This document shows positions 12,755-25,904 of a stretch of DNA of 64,000 nucleotides, in pieces (the first letter of the stretch is position 1; the number at the start of each line of letters is the position of its first letter). The notes under the pieces are model-generated. The model did not search any database and was not told the DNA's origin. It saw nothing but the letters and a program-made list of their open reading frames with translations. The position numbers and the translations under genes were made by a program. Origin of the DNA: Stomorhina lunata (Eukaryota; Arthropoda; Insecta; Diptera; Rhiniidae). The stretch lies in the NCBI GenBank assembly GCA_933228675.1, contig OW121742.1, forward strand, positions 38,539,255 through 38,603,254, in the 5' to 3' direction.

Positions 12755-15700
12755 CAAAATTTATTATTTTTATACGAAATTTTTTAAAAATTTCTTATTT
12801 TCATAGGAAATTTTTCAAAAATTTCTTATTTTCATAGGAAATTTTTCAAAAATTTCTTATTTTCATAGGAAATTTTTCAAAAATGTCTTATTTTTGTAGG
12901 AAATTTTTCAACAATTTCTTATTTTTGTAGAAAATTTTTCAAAAATTTCTTATTTCTAAAAGAAATTTTTAAACAATTTCTAATTTTTAAAGAAAATTTT
13001 CAAAAATTTCTTATTTTTTTAGGAAATTTTGCCAAATTTTCTTATTTTTATAGGAAATTTTTCAAAAATTTCTTAATTTTATAGGAAATTTTTCAAAAAA
13101 TTTTTATTTTTATAGGAAATTTTTGAAAAATTTCATATTTTTATTTGAAATTTTTAAAAATGTCTTATTTTTATAGGAAATTTTTCAAAAATTTCCTTAT
13201 TTTATAGGAAATTTTTCAAAAATTTCCTATTTTTATAGGAAATTTTCCAAAAATTTACTATTTTTATCGGAAATTTTTCAAAAATTTACTATTTTTATAG
13301 AAAATTTTTCAAAAATTTACTATTTTTATAGGAAATTTTTCAAAAATTTACTATTTTTATAGGAAATTTTTCAAAAATTTACTATTTTTATAGGAAATTT
13401 TTCAAAAATTTACTATTTCTATAGGAAATTTTTCAAAAATTTCCCATTTTTACAGGAAATTTTTCAAAAATTTCGTATTTTTATAGGAAATTTTTGAAAA
13501 ATTTCCTATTTTTATAGGAAATTTTTCAAAAATTTCTTATTTTTATAGAAAATTTTTCAAAAATTTCTTATTTTTATAGGAAATTTTTCAAAACTTTCTT
13601 ATTTTTATAGGAATTAATACAGGATATTTTTCAAAAATTTCCCATTTTTATAGGAAATTTTTCAAAACTTTCTTATTTTTATAGGAAATTTTTCAAAAAT
13701 TTCCTTATTTTATAGGAAAATTTTTCAAAATTTTCCTAGTTTTATAGGAAATTTTTCAAAAATTTCTTATTTTTATAAGGAAATTTCTCAAAACTTACTT
13801 TTTTTATAGGAAATTTTTCGATAATCTCATATTTTTCTAGGAAATTTTTCAAAAATATCTTATTTTGTAGGAAATTTAAAAAAAATGTCTTATTTTTATA
13901 GGAACTTTTTGAAAAATGTCTCATTTATTCAAAAAATTTTTCAAAAATTTTTATTCGTATAGAAAATTTTTGAAAATTTTTTTTTATAGGAAATTTTTCA
14001 AAATTTTTTTTATAGGAAATTTTTTAAAAATTTCTTGTTTTTAATAAAAAATTTATTAAAAATTTCATATTTTTATATAAAACTTTAAAAAAAAAATCTT
14101 ATTTTTATAGGAAATTTTTGAAAAATTTCGTATTTTTATAGGAAATTTTTCAAAAGTTTCTTATTTTTATAGGAAATTTTCCAAAAATTTCTTATTTTTA
14201 TAGGAATTTTTTCAAAAATTTCTTATTTTTATAGGAAATTTTTCAAAAATTTCTTATTTTTATAGGAAATTTTCCAAAAATTTCTTATTTTTATAGGAAA
14301 TTTTTCAAAAATTTCTTATTTTTATAGGAAATTTTTCAAAAATTTCTTATTTTTATAGAAAATTTTTCAAAAATTTCTTATTTTTATAGGAAATTTTTCA
14401 AAAATTTCTTATTTTTATAGGAAATTTTTCAAAAATTTCTTATTTTTATAGGAAATTTTTCAAAAATTTCTTATTTTTATAGGAAATTTTTCAAAAATTT
14501 CTTATTTTTATAGGAAATTTTTCAAAAATTTCTTATTTTTATAGAAAAATTTTCAAAAATTTCTTATTTTTATAGGAAATTTTTCAAAAATTTCTTATTT
14601 TTATAGGAAATTTTTCAAAAATTTCTTATTTTTATAGGAAATTTTTCAAAAATTTCTTATTTTTATAGGAAATTTTTCAAAACTTTCTTATTCTTATAGG
14701 AAATTTTTCAAAAATTTCCTATTTTTATAGGAAATTTTTCAAAAATTTCCTATTTTTATAGGAAATTTTTCAAAAATTTCTTATTTTTATAGGAAATTTT
14801 TCAAAAATTTCTTATTTTTATAGGAAATTTTTCAAAACTTTCTTATTCTTATAGGAAATTTTTCAAAAATTTCCTATTTTTATAGGAAATTTTTCAAAAA
14901 TTTCCTATTTTTATAGGAAATTTTTCAAAAATTTCCAATTTTTATAGGAAATTTTTCAAAAATTTCCAATTTTTATAGGAAATTTTTCAAAAATTTTTAA
15001 TTTTTATAGGAAATTTTTCAAAAATTTCCAATTTTTATAGGAAATTTTTCAAAAATTTCCAATTTTTATAGGAAATTTTTCAAAAATTTCCAATTTTTAT
15101 AGGAAATTTTTCAAAAATTTCCTATTTTTATAGGAAATTTTTCAAAAATTTCCTATTTTTATAGGAAATTTTTCAAAAATTTCGTATTTTTATAGGAAAT
15201 TTTTCAAAATTTTCTTATTTTTATAGGAAATTTTTCAAAAATTTCTTATTTTTATAGGAAATTTTTCAAAAATTTCTTATTTTTATAGGAATTTTTTCAA
15301 TAATTTCTTATTTTTATAGGAAATTTTTCAAAAATTTCGTATTTTTATAGGAAATTTTTCAAAAATTTCTTATTTTTATAGGAAATTTTTCAAAAATTTC
15401 TTATTTTTATAGGAAATTTTTCAAAAATTTCTTATTTTTATAGGAAATTTTTCAAAAATTTCTTATTTTTATAGGAAAATTTTCAAAAATTTCTTAGTTT
15501 TATAGAAAATTTTTCAAAAATTTCTTAGTTTTATAGGAAATTTTTCAAAAATTTCTTATTTTTATAGGAAGTTTTTCAAAAATTTCTTATTTTTATAGGA
15601 AATTTCTCAAAAATTTCTTATTTTTATAGGAAATTTCTCAAAAATTTCTTATTTTTATAAGAACATTTTTTAAAACTTTCTTATTTTTATAGGAAATTTT

Positions 15701-16150
15701 TCGATAATCTCTTATTTTTCTAGGAAAATTTTCAAAAATATTTTATTTTTGTAGGAAATTTTAGAAAAATTTCTTATTTTTATAGGAACTTTTTGAAAAA
15801 TGCCTTATTTGTATAAGAAATTTATCAAAAATTTCTTATTTTTATAGGAAATTAAAAAAAAATTTTTTTTTATAAGACATTTTTCAAAAAAATTTTATTT
15901 TTTTAAATTTTCTTACTTTTATTGGAAATTTTTCCAAATTTTCCTATTTTTATTGGAAATTTTTAAAAAATTTCCTATTTTTATGGAAAATTTTTCAAAA
16001 ATTTCCTATTTTTATTTGAAATTTTTTAAAAATTTCTTATTTTTATAGGAGATTTTCCAAAAATTTCTTAAAAACTTTCAAAACTTTCTTATTTTCAAAA
16101 ATTTCTTATTTTTATTGGAAATTTTTCAAAAATTTCTTATTTTCATAGGT
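12755..16150 (+). repeat. 31-bp satellite, block 1 (forward)
   Basis: About 110 units of roughly ATTTCTTATTTTTATAGG plus AAATTTTTCAAAA (31 bp). Each unit contains the near-perfect dyad GAAATTTTTCAAAAATTTC. Units in about 14100-15660 are the most uniform; edges are degraded. A five-unit higher-order repeat (about 155 bp) is visible from the marker ACTTTCTTATTCTTATAG at about 14680 and 14834. Confidence 0.95.
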
Positions 16151-17874
16151 AAACAGGATAAGCTTCTAGGCGAATATTTGTAATTAAAATGACTTGCTTT
16201 ATCAATTTCCTTCTACTTGAATATTTGCTTTTCATAAAAAGTACTAAGATATCACTTACATTCCAGATTCTGACATAATGAACAGGACATTGCAACTTTA
16301 ACATAGTATGAACAAAACATTGACCTCCTATCCTTCTACTAAATATTTTAAGAAATAAATATGTTAAAAATACTGCGGAAATACTATTTTAAAAGAATAT
16401 AAATTACAATTTACATTTCAAGCAATTAAGAAAGACTTAAGCAACACAAAAAATACATATGATCATCTTTACAGGATTTTTCACATATAAAATCTTCAAC
16501 GAAAATAAACGAAAACTTGAAAAGTGCAAAATATTTTAAGAACACACGTGTAAACGACGATTATGAAGGTCGTCATGATTTTTAAACCAGTTCCACAGAA
16601 TTTCAATTATGTAATGGAATCTGAAAGATTTAAACTCACAACTACAAACAAACCAACTATTCGGAAATAAAACGGACTTAAATACAATGAGAATAAGACT
16701 GAAGTCTGTCTCGGACACTGTAGTATCGAAATAAATGATTCATGTTAGATCGTTTTCAAGCAAGGAAACTCCATGGGTTCCAAAGACTTGTAGTAGCATC
16801 TTCAATAATTCGTTAAATCTTTTAATTATATGTTTAAGCATTTTAAAACTCCATTAAATTCTTTTTGTTTATACTATATGATAATTATATTAAAGCTATG
16901 CTTTTGATTTATAATAAGTCGTTGAACTTCCTAGACTTCTTAACTCATTCAACTCTAAAATTAACAATATTTTAATTTTTTCTAAACAACAAAACTATTT
17001 GCATGAATTGAAAGAAAAACATAAATTTAAACTCAATAACTAAGACAATATTAAATCTGTTTAATATTAAAGAAATCTACATATAAATGATTTTTTAAAG
17101 CCACAAACAGAATAAAATTTTAATATTTTTAATAATTGTTACTCCCTATAATTGGCAAATTTGTTTCAAGCGAATGGTTTAAAAACAATGGAAAACAAAA
17201 TAACTTAAACTTTTTTACAGTTCCCCATACTCTACATGGGGGCTATTTAGATACCGGTTTTATTTGTCAAACTATTTTAAGTGATAACTAGTGATAATTT
17301 TTTACATATGATGTTCATGGGAGGTCACTCAATGACAGGTCAATGAACTAGTCAAGATAATTTTAACTTTTTATAAGTTTTCATTTTAATATCATTTAAA
17401 TAAAAAATAAATTTATTTTTTGTAAAAATCTAAATTTTAATACAAAAAGTCCTTTTGTATTGAAAAATCGAATTTTGAATGAATAAATAAATAGGATATT
17501 ACACTAGAGTGCACCTTATTTTGCAATAATGCAAAATCTCACCTTCACTAAAAAATAACTTAATCTCGTTAATAGTTTAGGAGATATCAGGAAATCTAAA
17601 AAGCTTTACAAAATGAAGTGTTTTCGTGTTTCTTTGGACAAAAACTAAGTTAGCTCGGTTTTGCTCGGTGAACCCACCATAACCATGTGAAAGCCTAAAG
17701 TCTCTTCTTTAGACTAAGCGAAAAAAATTCACAGAAATTTGCCGATCGTAAAACAAAATTCAAAATTTTCTGAAAAATGTCACATAAATTGTTATGCATA
17801 AATTAAGCAAAAAGTGTTGCAGTCGTTTAGGCGTAACATTTTAATCAAATTGAATTTAAGTGTAAGTCCTGTAT
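16151..17874. other. AT-rich DNA without recognisable gene
   Basis: Unique-looking sequence; the longest frames (about 60 codons) lack any recognisable domain. Confidence 0.45.
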
Positions 17875-18226
17875 GAGTTCACGGATTTCAGCCAAAATTA
17901 GTAGAGCTCTTTTTTGGCCCAACCAATAGATGTGCCGAATTTCATCTGTTCTGAATTGCGGGTTATGTTGAGAATTAAAATAAGTGGAAAAAGGGATGTT
18001 AAAAGCAGGTACCCCAAGGAGTGGACTGATTTCAACCAAAATTGGTTGAGGTCTTTGTTGGATAAACTTATAGACATATGTAGGTAAAATTGTTCAAATT
18101 CTGTTGAGAATTCCTGGTTATACATCGAGAACAATAATAAGTCAAAAATGAGGGTCCAAGGCAGGTACCTCAAAGTGTCAACGGATCTCAACCAAAATTA
18201 GTATAACTCTTTCTTTGTTCAATTAA
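17875..18226. repeat. three diverged ~150-bp tandem copies
   Basis: The block CGGATTTCAGCCAAAATTAG recurs in altered form at about 17881, 18026 and 18182, with matching downstream text (TGTTGAGAATT..., GGCAGGTACC...). The array runs directly into the (TCTG)n tract. Confidence 0.65.
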
Positions 18227-18520
<294 letters not shown>

Positions 18521-18812
18521 ATAGGGCCTAAACAAAAAATATTTTTCACACATTATTGGTTCTACTCGGCCTTTTTCCCAAAAAGTACCAATTACTCGTC
18601 TTCTTATTTTTTCAGCTGATCAAAACTTAATTTAATTTTTATCTGTCTTTCTGTTTGTCTGTTCCGCCTGTCCGTCCATTTATGTCTGTCTGACAATAGG
18701 GCCTAAACAAAAAATATTTTTCACGCATTATTGGTTCTACTCGGTTCTACTTTTTCCCAAAAAGTACCAATTACTCTTCTTATTTTTTCAGCTGATCAAA
18801 ACTTAATTTAAA

Positions 18813-21300
18813 TTTCGTTTCCATACCTTTTACTTTAAAAGTTATAACGTTACAACTAATTTAAAAAAAAAATTCATATGCATATGTGGTACTTCTATAG
18901 TACCAATTAAATTCTGTACATTATTTCAAAACGCAGTTAACATTTTGTTTCTATTTATATTACTTTTTGAGATACTAAGTTATAATTTTATGCTTTTTGA
19001 CCCATTGTGACCTTAAGGAATAAAAAAAGTACCAAATACATGGTCAATAGTATCTACTGCTTGCAGTATAACGTGGTTTTCTATCTTCTTGGGTTCAAAA
19101 AATAAGAGTGATTAAAAAAGTACCAAAAAGCAATTTTTAACCTATTCAATCCTCCATCGGGCATAGTTTCAAAAAAAGTACCAAACACCGCTTATTTTCA
19201 TAGTTATTCAAAATATAATTTAAATTTTGTTTCTATACCTATTACTTCAGGAGACAACACGTTTCCGATTTTCCCCCATTTTATCCGTTTTTACCCTCTA
19301 GCGGCAAATTTTTCATGAGTCCCTTTTACTAGATCTATACAGCAAAGAAGGTACTCACCGTCAAAATGTTATCAAAATCACTAGAGCCGTTTATAAATTT
19401 CATACTTATTATATGGCTTTCATAATAACCTTTACCGCAAACTTTGGCATCATGGTGGCACGGGTAAACGTTATTCGATCTCAATAATATTTCATATTTC
19501 GATTATTGGGATTATTGTCACCGGACAGTCTAGTGCCTATGCCTGCTTTACACTTAGACATAGGCTTAGACTAAAACCAAGACTACTACTGTTATAAGTA
19601 GCTCATTTCTTAGTCTACTATTACACAGACTTCTTTGTATTAATAAACAAAATTGTCTAATTTTAGCCTTTGATATTTTTATGAATATGAATTTATTTAT
19701 TTTGTCTTAACCTTTCCTATAAATAAATTTGTTTTTATTCTTTCAAAATTATGCAATAGTTTTATGTTTTCAAAATTATGAAATCTAAAATCTTCAAATC
19801 AACGGCCTCAGTGACAAAAACATAAATTAAAGATCAAAATTTCGTAATTTTAGAAGTAACCTAAAAGCTACAGTAATTTTCGAATAAATGACTTTCTGAA
19901 GAAGATCGAAAATTTAAATCAAATGTTTTAGCTAAAATCGAAGATTTTTATAATGAATGTTGGAGAATATAGATAAGCTGTTATATATTCAAAAGCAAAG
20001 CACTTAAGAGGAGACCACTGTAATATTAGTGACTTACTTTGCAAAGAAGTTGGTGCTGATGATGTGTAGTTGAGAAAAGGAAAAAAATAGTTTGGATGAA
20101 GTTGTCAAGCACTTAATGATAGATTAAGTTAAGCGTAATCAGAAACAAAAAACCTTAGTCAAGTTACATTTAAGGCAGCTATCATGTTCCGAGCCGCAAG
20201 CTATGGTTCCAATTACAAAAGCAACGGCCAAAGATTGACAACAAATGAATCTTGCTATAGCTGTTTTGGTTATCTCAAACTATTTTCGTAATGAAATCAT
20301 TCATAAATACCCAACTAAATATTTATTATACTTTTGAAAGGTTTCCTTCCGTTTTGTGGCGAACATTATTAAATCTTCATAATCGTTGCTAGTTTTGAGA
20401 AAATTTCACATTTCCGGACTTAAGACCAAATTAAGTTAATATATAAATTAACAAAATAAAAGTGAAATATACACGCCAAGTGTCCAAAGACTCCGAATAG
20501 TAATAAATTATCTGTGACTTGTGAATTATTATCAAATTGAGCTAAAGAATTCACAGAATTTCAAGATAATTTTATTTCGAAATCTCATTAGTTCCGCATA
20601 TTCTTCGTTAGGGCTCCGAAAAGTATCATTTTAGCTAGAACGTTGAAATTTATATTTATCTTTAGTTATTTTTAGATATTTAATTTCAATATTTTATTAT
20701 TTGCTATTTATTTAGTTAAATAGTTGCAAAAAAAAAACTAAACAATAACAAATATTTTTTTTAAATTTGATCGTTTGTATGCTAATTTTTTTCTAATGTC
20801 TTTGGTGTGGTCGTTTCAAAACTAAAAACCGGAAGGAGGACTATTGTCTTTCGTCTTACACATTATTCCAAACAGACTTTTTGATTTTTGGTGGCTTATT
20901 TTGAACCGCGTTTGAAACTTTCTGGTTTTAATTTCAATTGAAAATTTTTTTGCTTAAATTTCAACCATAAATAATATTTTAAATATTTTATATTATCCAC
21001 TTTTGTGATGATTTCAAGGGTGTGAATATTTGAATTATCTTGTTACATTTTAACAATATCAATGATCACTTTGACGGATTAGTTTAATTTTTAAGTCCTT
21101 GAATAGAAGGTTTTAATAAAGAATTTTAAGAGAATTTTTCCACCCATAATACCCTAATTCATAAGCCTAAAAGAAAAAAATAGATAAAGGCTAAGTCATA
21201 GATAACATAACTTAAATAACATAAAATAGACGTAGACTAAACATAAACTAAGAAAAGACCTTCATCGTTAGATCATATGTGGATCGCGTGTTGACGTTAC
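18813..21300. other. AT-rich DNA without recognisable gene
   Basis: No coding frame. About 19550-19580 contains CTTAGACATAGGCTTAGACT, close to the unit of the 12-bp minisatellites further right and possibly a seed or stray copy. Confidence 0.45.
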
Positions 21301-22540
21301 ATTATTACATGGCATAGACTAAAACATAGAATAAGACATAGACTAAGACACAGACTAAGACATAGACTAAGACATAGACTAAGACATAGACTAAGACATA
21401 GACTCAGACATAGACTAAGACATAGACTAAGACATAGACTAAGACATAGACTAAGACATAGACTAAGACATAGACTAAGACATAGACTAAGACATAGACT
21501 AAGACATAGACTAAGACATAGACTAAGACATAGACTAAGACATAGACTAAGACATAGACTAAGACATAGACTAAGACATAGACTAAGACATATACTAAGA
21601 CATAGACTAAGACATAGACTAAGACATAGACTAAGATATAGACTAAGACATAGACTAAGACATAGACTAAGACATAGACTAAGACATAGACTAAGACATA
21701 GACTAAGACATAGACTAAGACATAGACTAAGACATAGAATAAGACATAGACTAAGACATACACTAAGACATAGACTAAGACATAGAATAAGACATAGAAT
21801 AAGACGTAGACTAAGACATAGGCTAATACATAGACTAAGACATAGACTAAGACATAGACTAAGACATAGACTAAGACATAGACTAAGACATAGACTAAGA
21901 CATAGACTAAGACATAGACAAAGACATAGACTAAGACATAGACTAAGACATAGACTAAGACATAGACTAAGACATAGACTAAGACATAGACTAAGACATA
22001 GACTAAGACATAGACTAAGACATAGACTAAGACATAGACTAAGACATAGACTAAGACATAGACTAAGACATAGACTAAGACATAGACTAAGACATAGACA
22101 TAGACTAAGACATAGACTAAGACATAGACTAAGACATAGACTAAGACATAGACTAAGACATAGACTAAGACATAGACTAAGACATAGACTAAGACATAGA
22201 CTAAGACATAGACTAAGACATAGACTAAGACATAGACTAAGACATAGACTAAGACATAGACTAAGACATAGACTAAGACATAGACTAAGACATAGACTAA
22301 GACATAGACTAAGACATAGACTAAGACATAGACTAAGACATAGACTAAGACATAGACTAAGACATAGACTAAGACATAGACTAAGGCATAGACTAAGACA
22401 TAGACTAAGACATAGACTAAGACATAGACTAAGACATAGACTAAGACATAGACTAAGACATAGACTTAGACAAAGACTATTACATAGACTAAGACATAGA
22501 GTAAGACATAGACTAAGGCATAGACTAAGACATAGCTAAA
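21301..22540. repeat. 12-bp minisatellite AGACATAGACTA, array 1
   Basis: About 100 nearly identical copies of AGACATAGACTA with occasional point variants and a 6-bp slip near 22095. Because 12 is a multiple of 3, one frame stays open for long stretches; this is not coding. Confidence 0.97.
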
Positions 22541-23354
22541 CTAGCACAAAAACACCTTTATAAACTATGAACTATTTGATTTATATTCACTTTTTTTTAT
22601 TTGACCCACAATAAATTTTATAACTAAATAAATTTCAACTTGTTACAAAGAAAATGCTATTGTCTCATTAATTTTATTACTTACATAAATATTTATTGTA
22701 CCAAAGCAAAATAAGTTCTTATCATTAAAATATGGTATTAAATATATACCCTAATAGTAGGTCGCTAATTCTAACGATTATTTTGTAAAACATCTTTTTG
22801 GGGGGGATTTGGTATCCAATTCGAGACAAGTGAAGATTTGACTTAACCTTGAAAAATAATGAATTAAATCAAAAGTAGTAAGAATATCTATCAATTTCAA
22901 GCACGCAGCTTAAATTACCGGTTTAATCTCAAATACTAAATATAACTTTTAATAAATTTCAACTCAGAAAAAGCAAAATACAAAATCGGATTTAAAGTGG
23001 AAATAGCTATTTTTTTTAAATATCCATTTGAAACTCGATCGATTCTTGTCGAAATTAACTGACTATTGTTTCGACATTATTGTTGGCAATTCAGCAGGAA
23101 GTTTTTAATGTCTTTTTTATCTCATAATAAACAAATCTTCGTAAATTTATTTATATGGAATATTTAAAAATTTTAAGTTATTATATAGAATTGAAGTAGC
23201 AGGTGTCAAAAAGATCTTTGACATTTTATTTGAAATATCAAAATTAGTACCAGATTTATTTTAAATATTAGTTATAGTAAAATTGATATTATTATCAGTT
23301 TCAGCAATACTCGTTATACATGTACAATAGAAGTAATAGTAAAAGTAACAGATG
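22541..23354. other. spacer between the two 12-bp arrays
   Basis: About 0.8 kb of AT-rich unique DNA with no gene. It would form the loop if the two inverted arrays paired. Confidence 0.6.
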
Positions 23355-24955
23355 TAGTTTATGTCTTAGTCTATGCTTAAGTCTTTCTTAGTCTATGTTT
23401 TAGTATGTGTCTTCATCTATGTCTTAGTCTTTGTCTAAGTCTATGTCTTAGTTTATGTCAAGTCTATGTCTTAGACTATGTCTTAGTCGATGTCTTAGTC
23501 TATGACTTTGTCCCATGTTTTATTAAATATCTAAGTCTATGTCTTGGTTCTTGTCTTAGTCTATGTCTTAATCTATGTCTTAGTTCTTGTCTTAGTCTAT
23601 ATCTATGTCTTAGTCTATATCTTAGTCTATGTCTTAGTCTATGTCTTAGTCTATGTCTTAGTCTATGTCTTAGTCTATGTCTTAGTCTATGTCTTAGTCT
23701 ATGTCTTGGTCTATGTCTTAGTCTATGTCTTAGTCTATGTCTTAGTCTATGTCTAAGTCTATGTCTTAGTCTATGTCTTAGTCTATGTCTTAGTCTATGT
23801 CTTAGTCTATGTCTTAGTCTATGTCTTAGTCTATGTCTTAGTCTATGTCTTAGTCTATGTCTTAGTCTATGTCTTAGTCTATGTCTTAGTCTATGTCTTA
23901 GTCTATGTCTTAGTCTATGTCTTAGTCTATGTCTTAGTCTATGTCTTAGTCTATGTCTTAGTCTATGTCTTAGTCTATGTCTTAGTCTATGTCTTAGTCT
24001 ATGTCTTAGTCTATGTCTTAGTCTATGTCTTAGTCTATGTCTTAGTCTATGTCTTAGTCTATGTCTTAGTCTATGTCTTAGTCTATGTCTTAGTCTATGT
24101 CTTAGTCTATGTCTTAGTCTATGTCTTAGTCTATGTCTTAGTCTATGTCTTAGTCTATGTCTTAGTCTATGTCTTAGTCTATGTCTTAGTCTATGTCTTA
24201 GTCTATGTCTTAGTCTATGTCTTAGTCTATGTCTTAGTCTATGTCTTAGTCTATGTCTTAGTCTATGTCTTAGTCTATGTCTTAGTCTATGTCTTAGTCT
24301 ATGTCTTAGTCTATGTCTTAGTCTATGTCTTAGTCTATGTCTTAGTCTATGTCTTAGTCTATGTCTTAGTCTATGTCTTAGTCTATGTCTTAGTCTATGT
24401 CTTAGTCTATGTCTTAGTCTATATCTTAGTCTATGTCTTAGTCTATGTCTTAGTCTATGTCTTAGTCTATGTCTTAGTCTATGTCTTAGTCTATGTCTTA
24501 GTCTATGTCTTAGTCTATGTCTTAGTCTATGTCTTAGTCTATGTCTTAGTCTATGTCTTAGTCTATGTCTTAGTCTATGTCTTAGTCTATGTCTTAGTCT
24601 ATGTCTTAGTCTATGTCTTAGTCTATGTCTTAGTCTATGTCTTAGTCTATGTCTATGTCTTAGTCTATGTCTGAGTCTATGTCTTAGTCTATGTCTATGT
24701 CTTAGTCTATATCTTAGTCTATGTCTTAGTCTATGTCTTAGTCTATGTCTTAGTATATGTCTTAGTATATGTCTTAGTCTATGTCTTAGTCTATGTCTTA
24801 GTCTATGTCTTAGTCTATGTCTTAGTCTTTGTCTTAGTCTATGTCTTAGTCTATGTCTTAGTCTATGTCTTAGTCTATGTCTTAGTCTAAGTCTTAGTCT
24901 ATTTCTTAGTCTATGTCTTAGTCTGTGTCTTAGTCTGTGCCTTAGCCTAACTATA
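23355..24955. repeat. 12-bp minisatellite TAGTCTATGTCT, array 2 (reverse complement of array 1)
   Basis: About 130 copies of TAGTCTATGTCT, the exact reverse complement of the first array's unit. The core (23600-24650) is almost perfect and the edges are degraded. The 563-codon plus-strand frame (Cys-Leu-Ser-Leu repeats) and the 490-codon minus-strand frame (Arg-His-Arg-Leu repeats) are artefacts of the period. Confidence 0.97.
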
Positions 24956-25904
24956 CAATATTTTTTAGACAATTTCTTAATCCATGACTTATTATGTCTT
25001 TGTCTATATCTTTGTCTGTGGGCAAGTCTTTCTCATAGTCTGTACTTAGTCTTTGTCTTAGTTTATATCTTAGCGTTAAAGCAATTTAATGTTTAAGGTG
25101 TGGCTTCTTAAACTGCTCTAAACTAATGTAGGGTATATCTAACGAAACCTGGCCAATAAAATCCGCTTAAACAGGAAAATAATGCTTCAACAATAACTAA
25201 CCAAATATTTAAGTCAAATTAAGCTTAAATACGAATTTATTTTAATTTGATTGGAATTTTATGAAAATTATTATTTGACAGTTTATTTGTTTTTTTCTTA
25301 TCGAAATCTTCTATAAACTTGTTTAATCATTTCTAGAAACAAATAAACAATTTGTTAAGCGAAATATCATGTTTGCCTCGAAAGTAGCCAATTTTGGATG
25401 ATATTATTTGCCAAAAAAAAATAGTAGAGTTAGAAAAATAGCAGAAAAAGTTGCTTGAAATTTAATTTAATTCATTAAATTTTAGCACGCAATTAAAAAA
25501 GCGGGGCAAAATCGATGCATTCGATATCAATCGAAATGTAAGAGATTTTTGGCCACAGAAGTTGAGAAAAATTGAGGATCGCGGATTGACATAAACTGTT
25601 CAAAATCGTATAGAAATTAAATTGTTTTTATAATTTACAAACTGTATCATAGGCGAGTTGCTGTGCCATCAACTTAAATAAATTTAAAGGAAAGACTTTG
25701 CACAAATATCCAATTAATTTTTAATCATTTTATTGACTTAGTCCGATCAGCACATGATCAAAAGCATAGTTTACGATTCAATTTATTTTAAATCATTTTC
25801 AGTGACGCCATCTATCGGAAGTTAATCCAACTAACTTAGAAACCGTCGTCTTATACGCAACAACTTAGAAAGAAATTATAGAGCTTATACAATATATGGA
25901 AACT
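24956..25904. other. AT-rich DNA without recognisable gene
   Basis: Nothing coding or structural recognised. Confidence 0.45.

Noticed and set aside
12755..16150. Regular ~31-bp repeats resembling a CRISPR array
   Set aside because: There are no variable spacers and no cas genes; units are contiguous tandem copies in a eukaryotic context.
21404..21763. 119-codon frame of Tyr-Val-Leu-Val repeats
   Set aside because: Same cause as above in the first 12-bp array.
23405..25096. 563-codon plus-strand and 490-codon minus-strand frames in the 12-bp array
   Set aside because: The period is a multiple of three, so a stop-free unit stays open in a fixed frame; the peptide is a four-residue repeat with no other coding sign.
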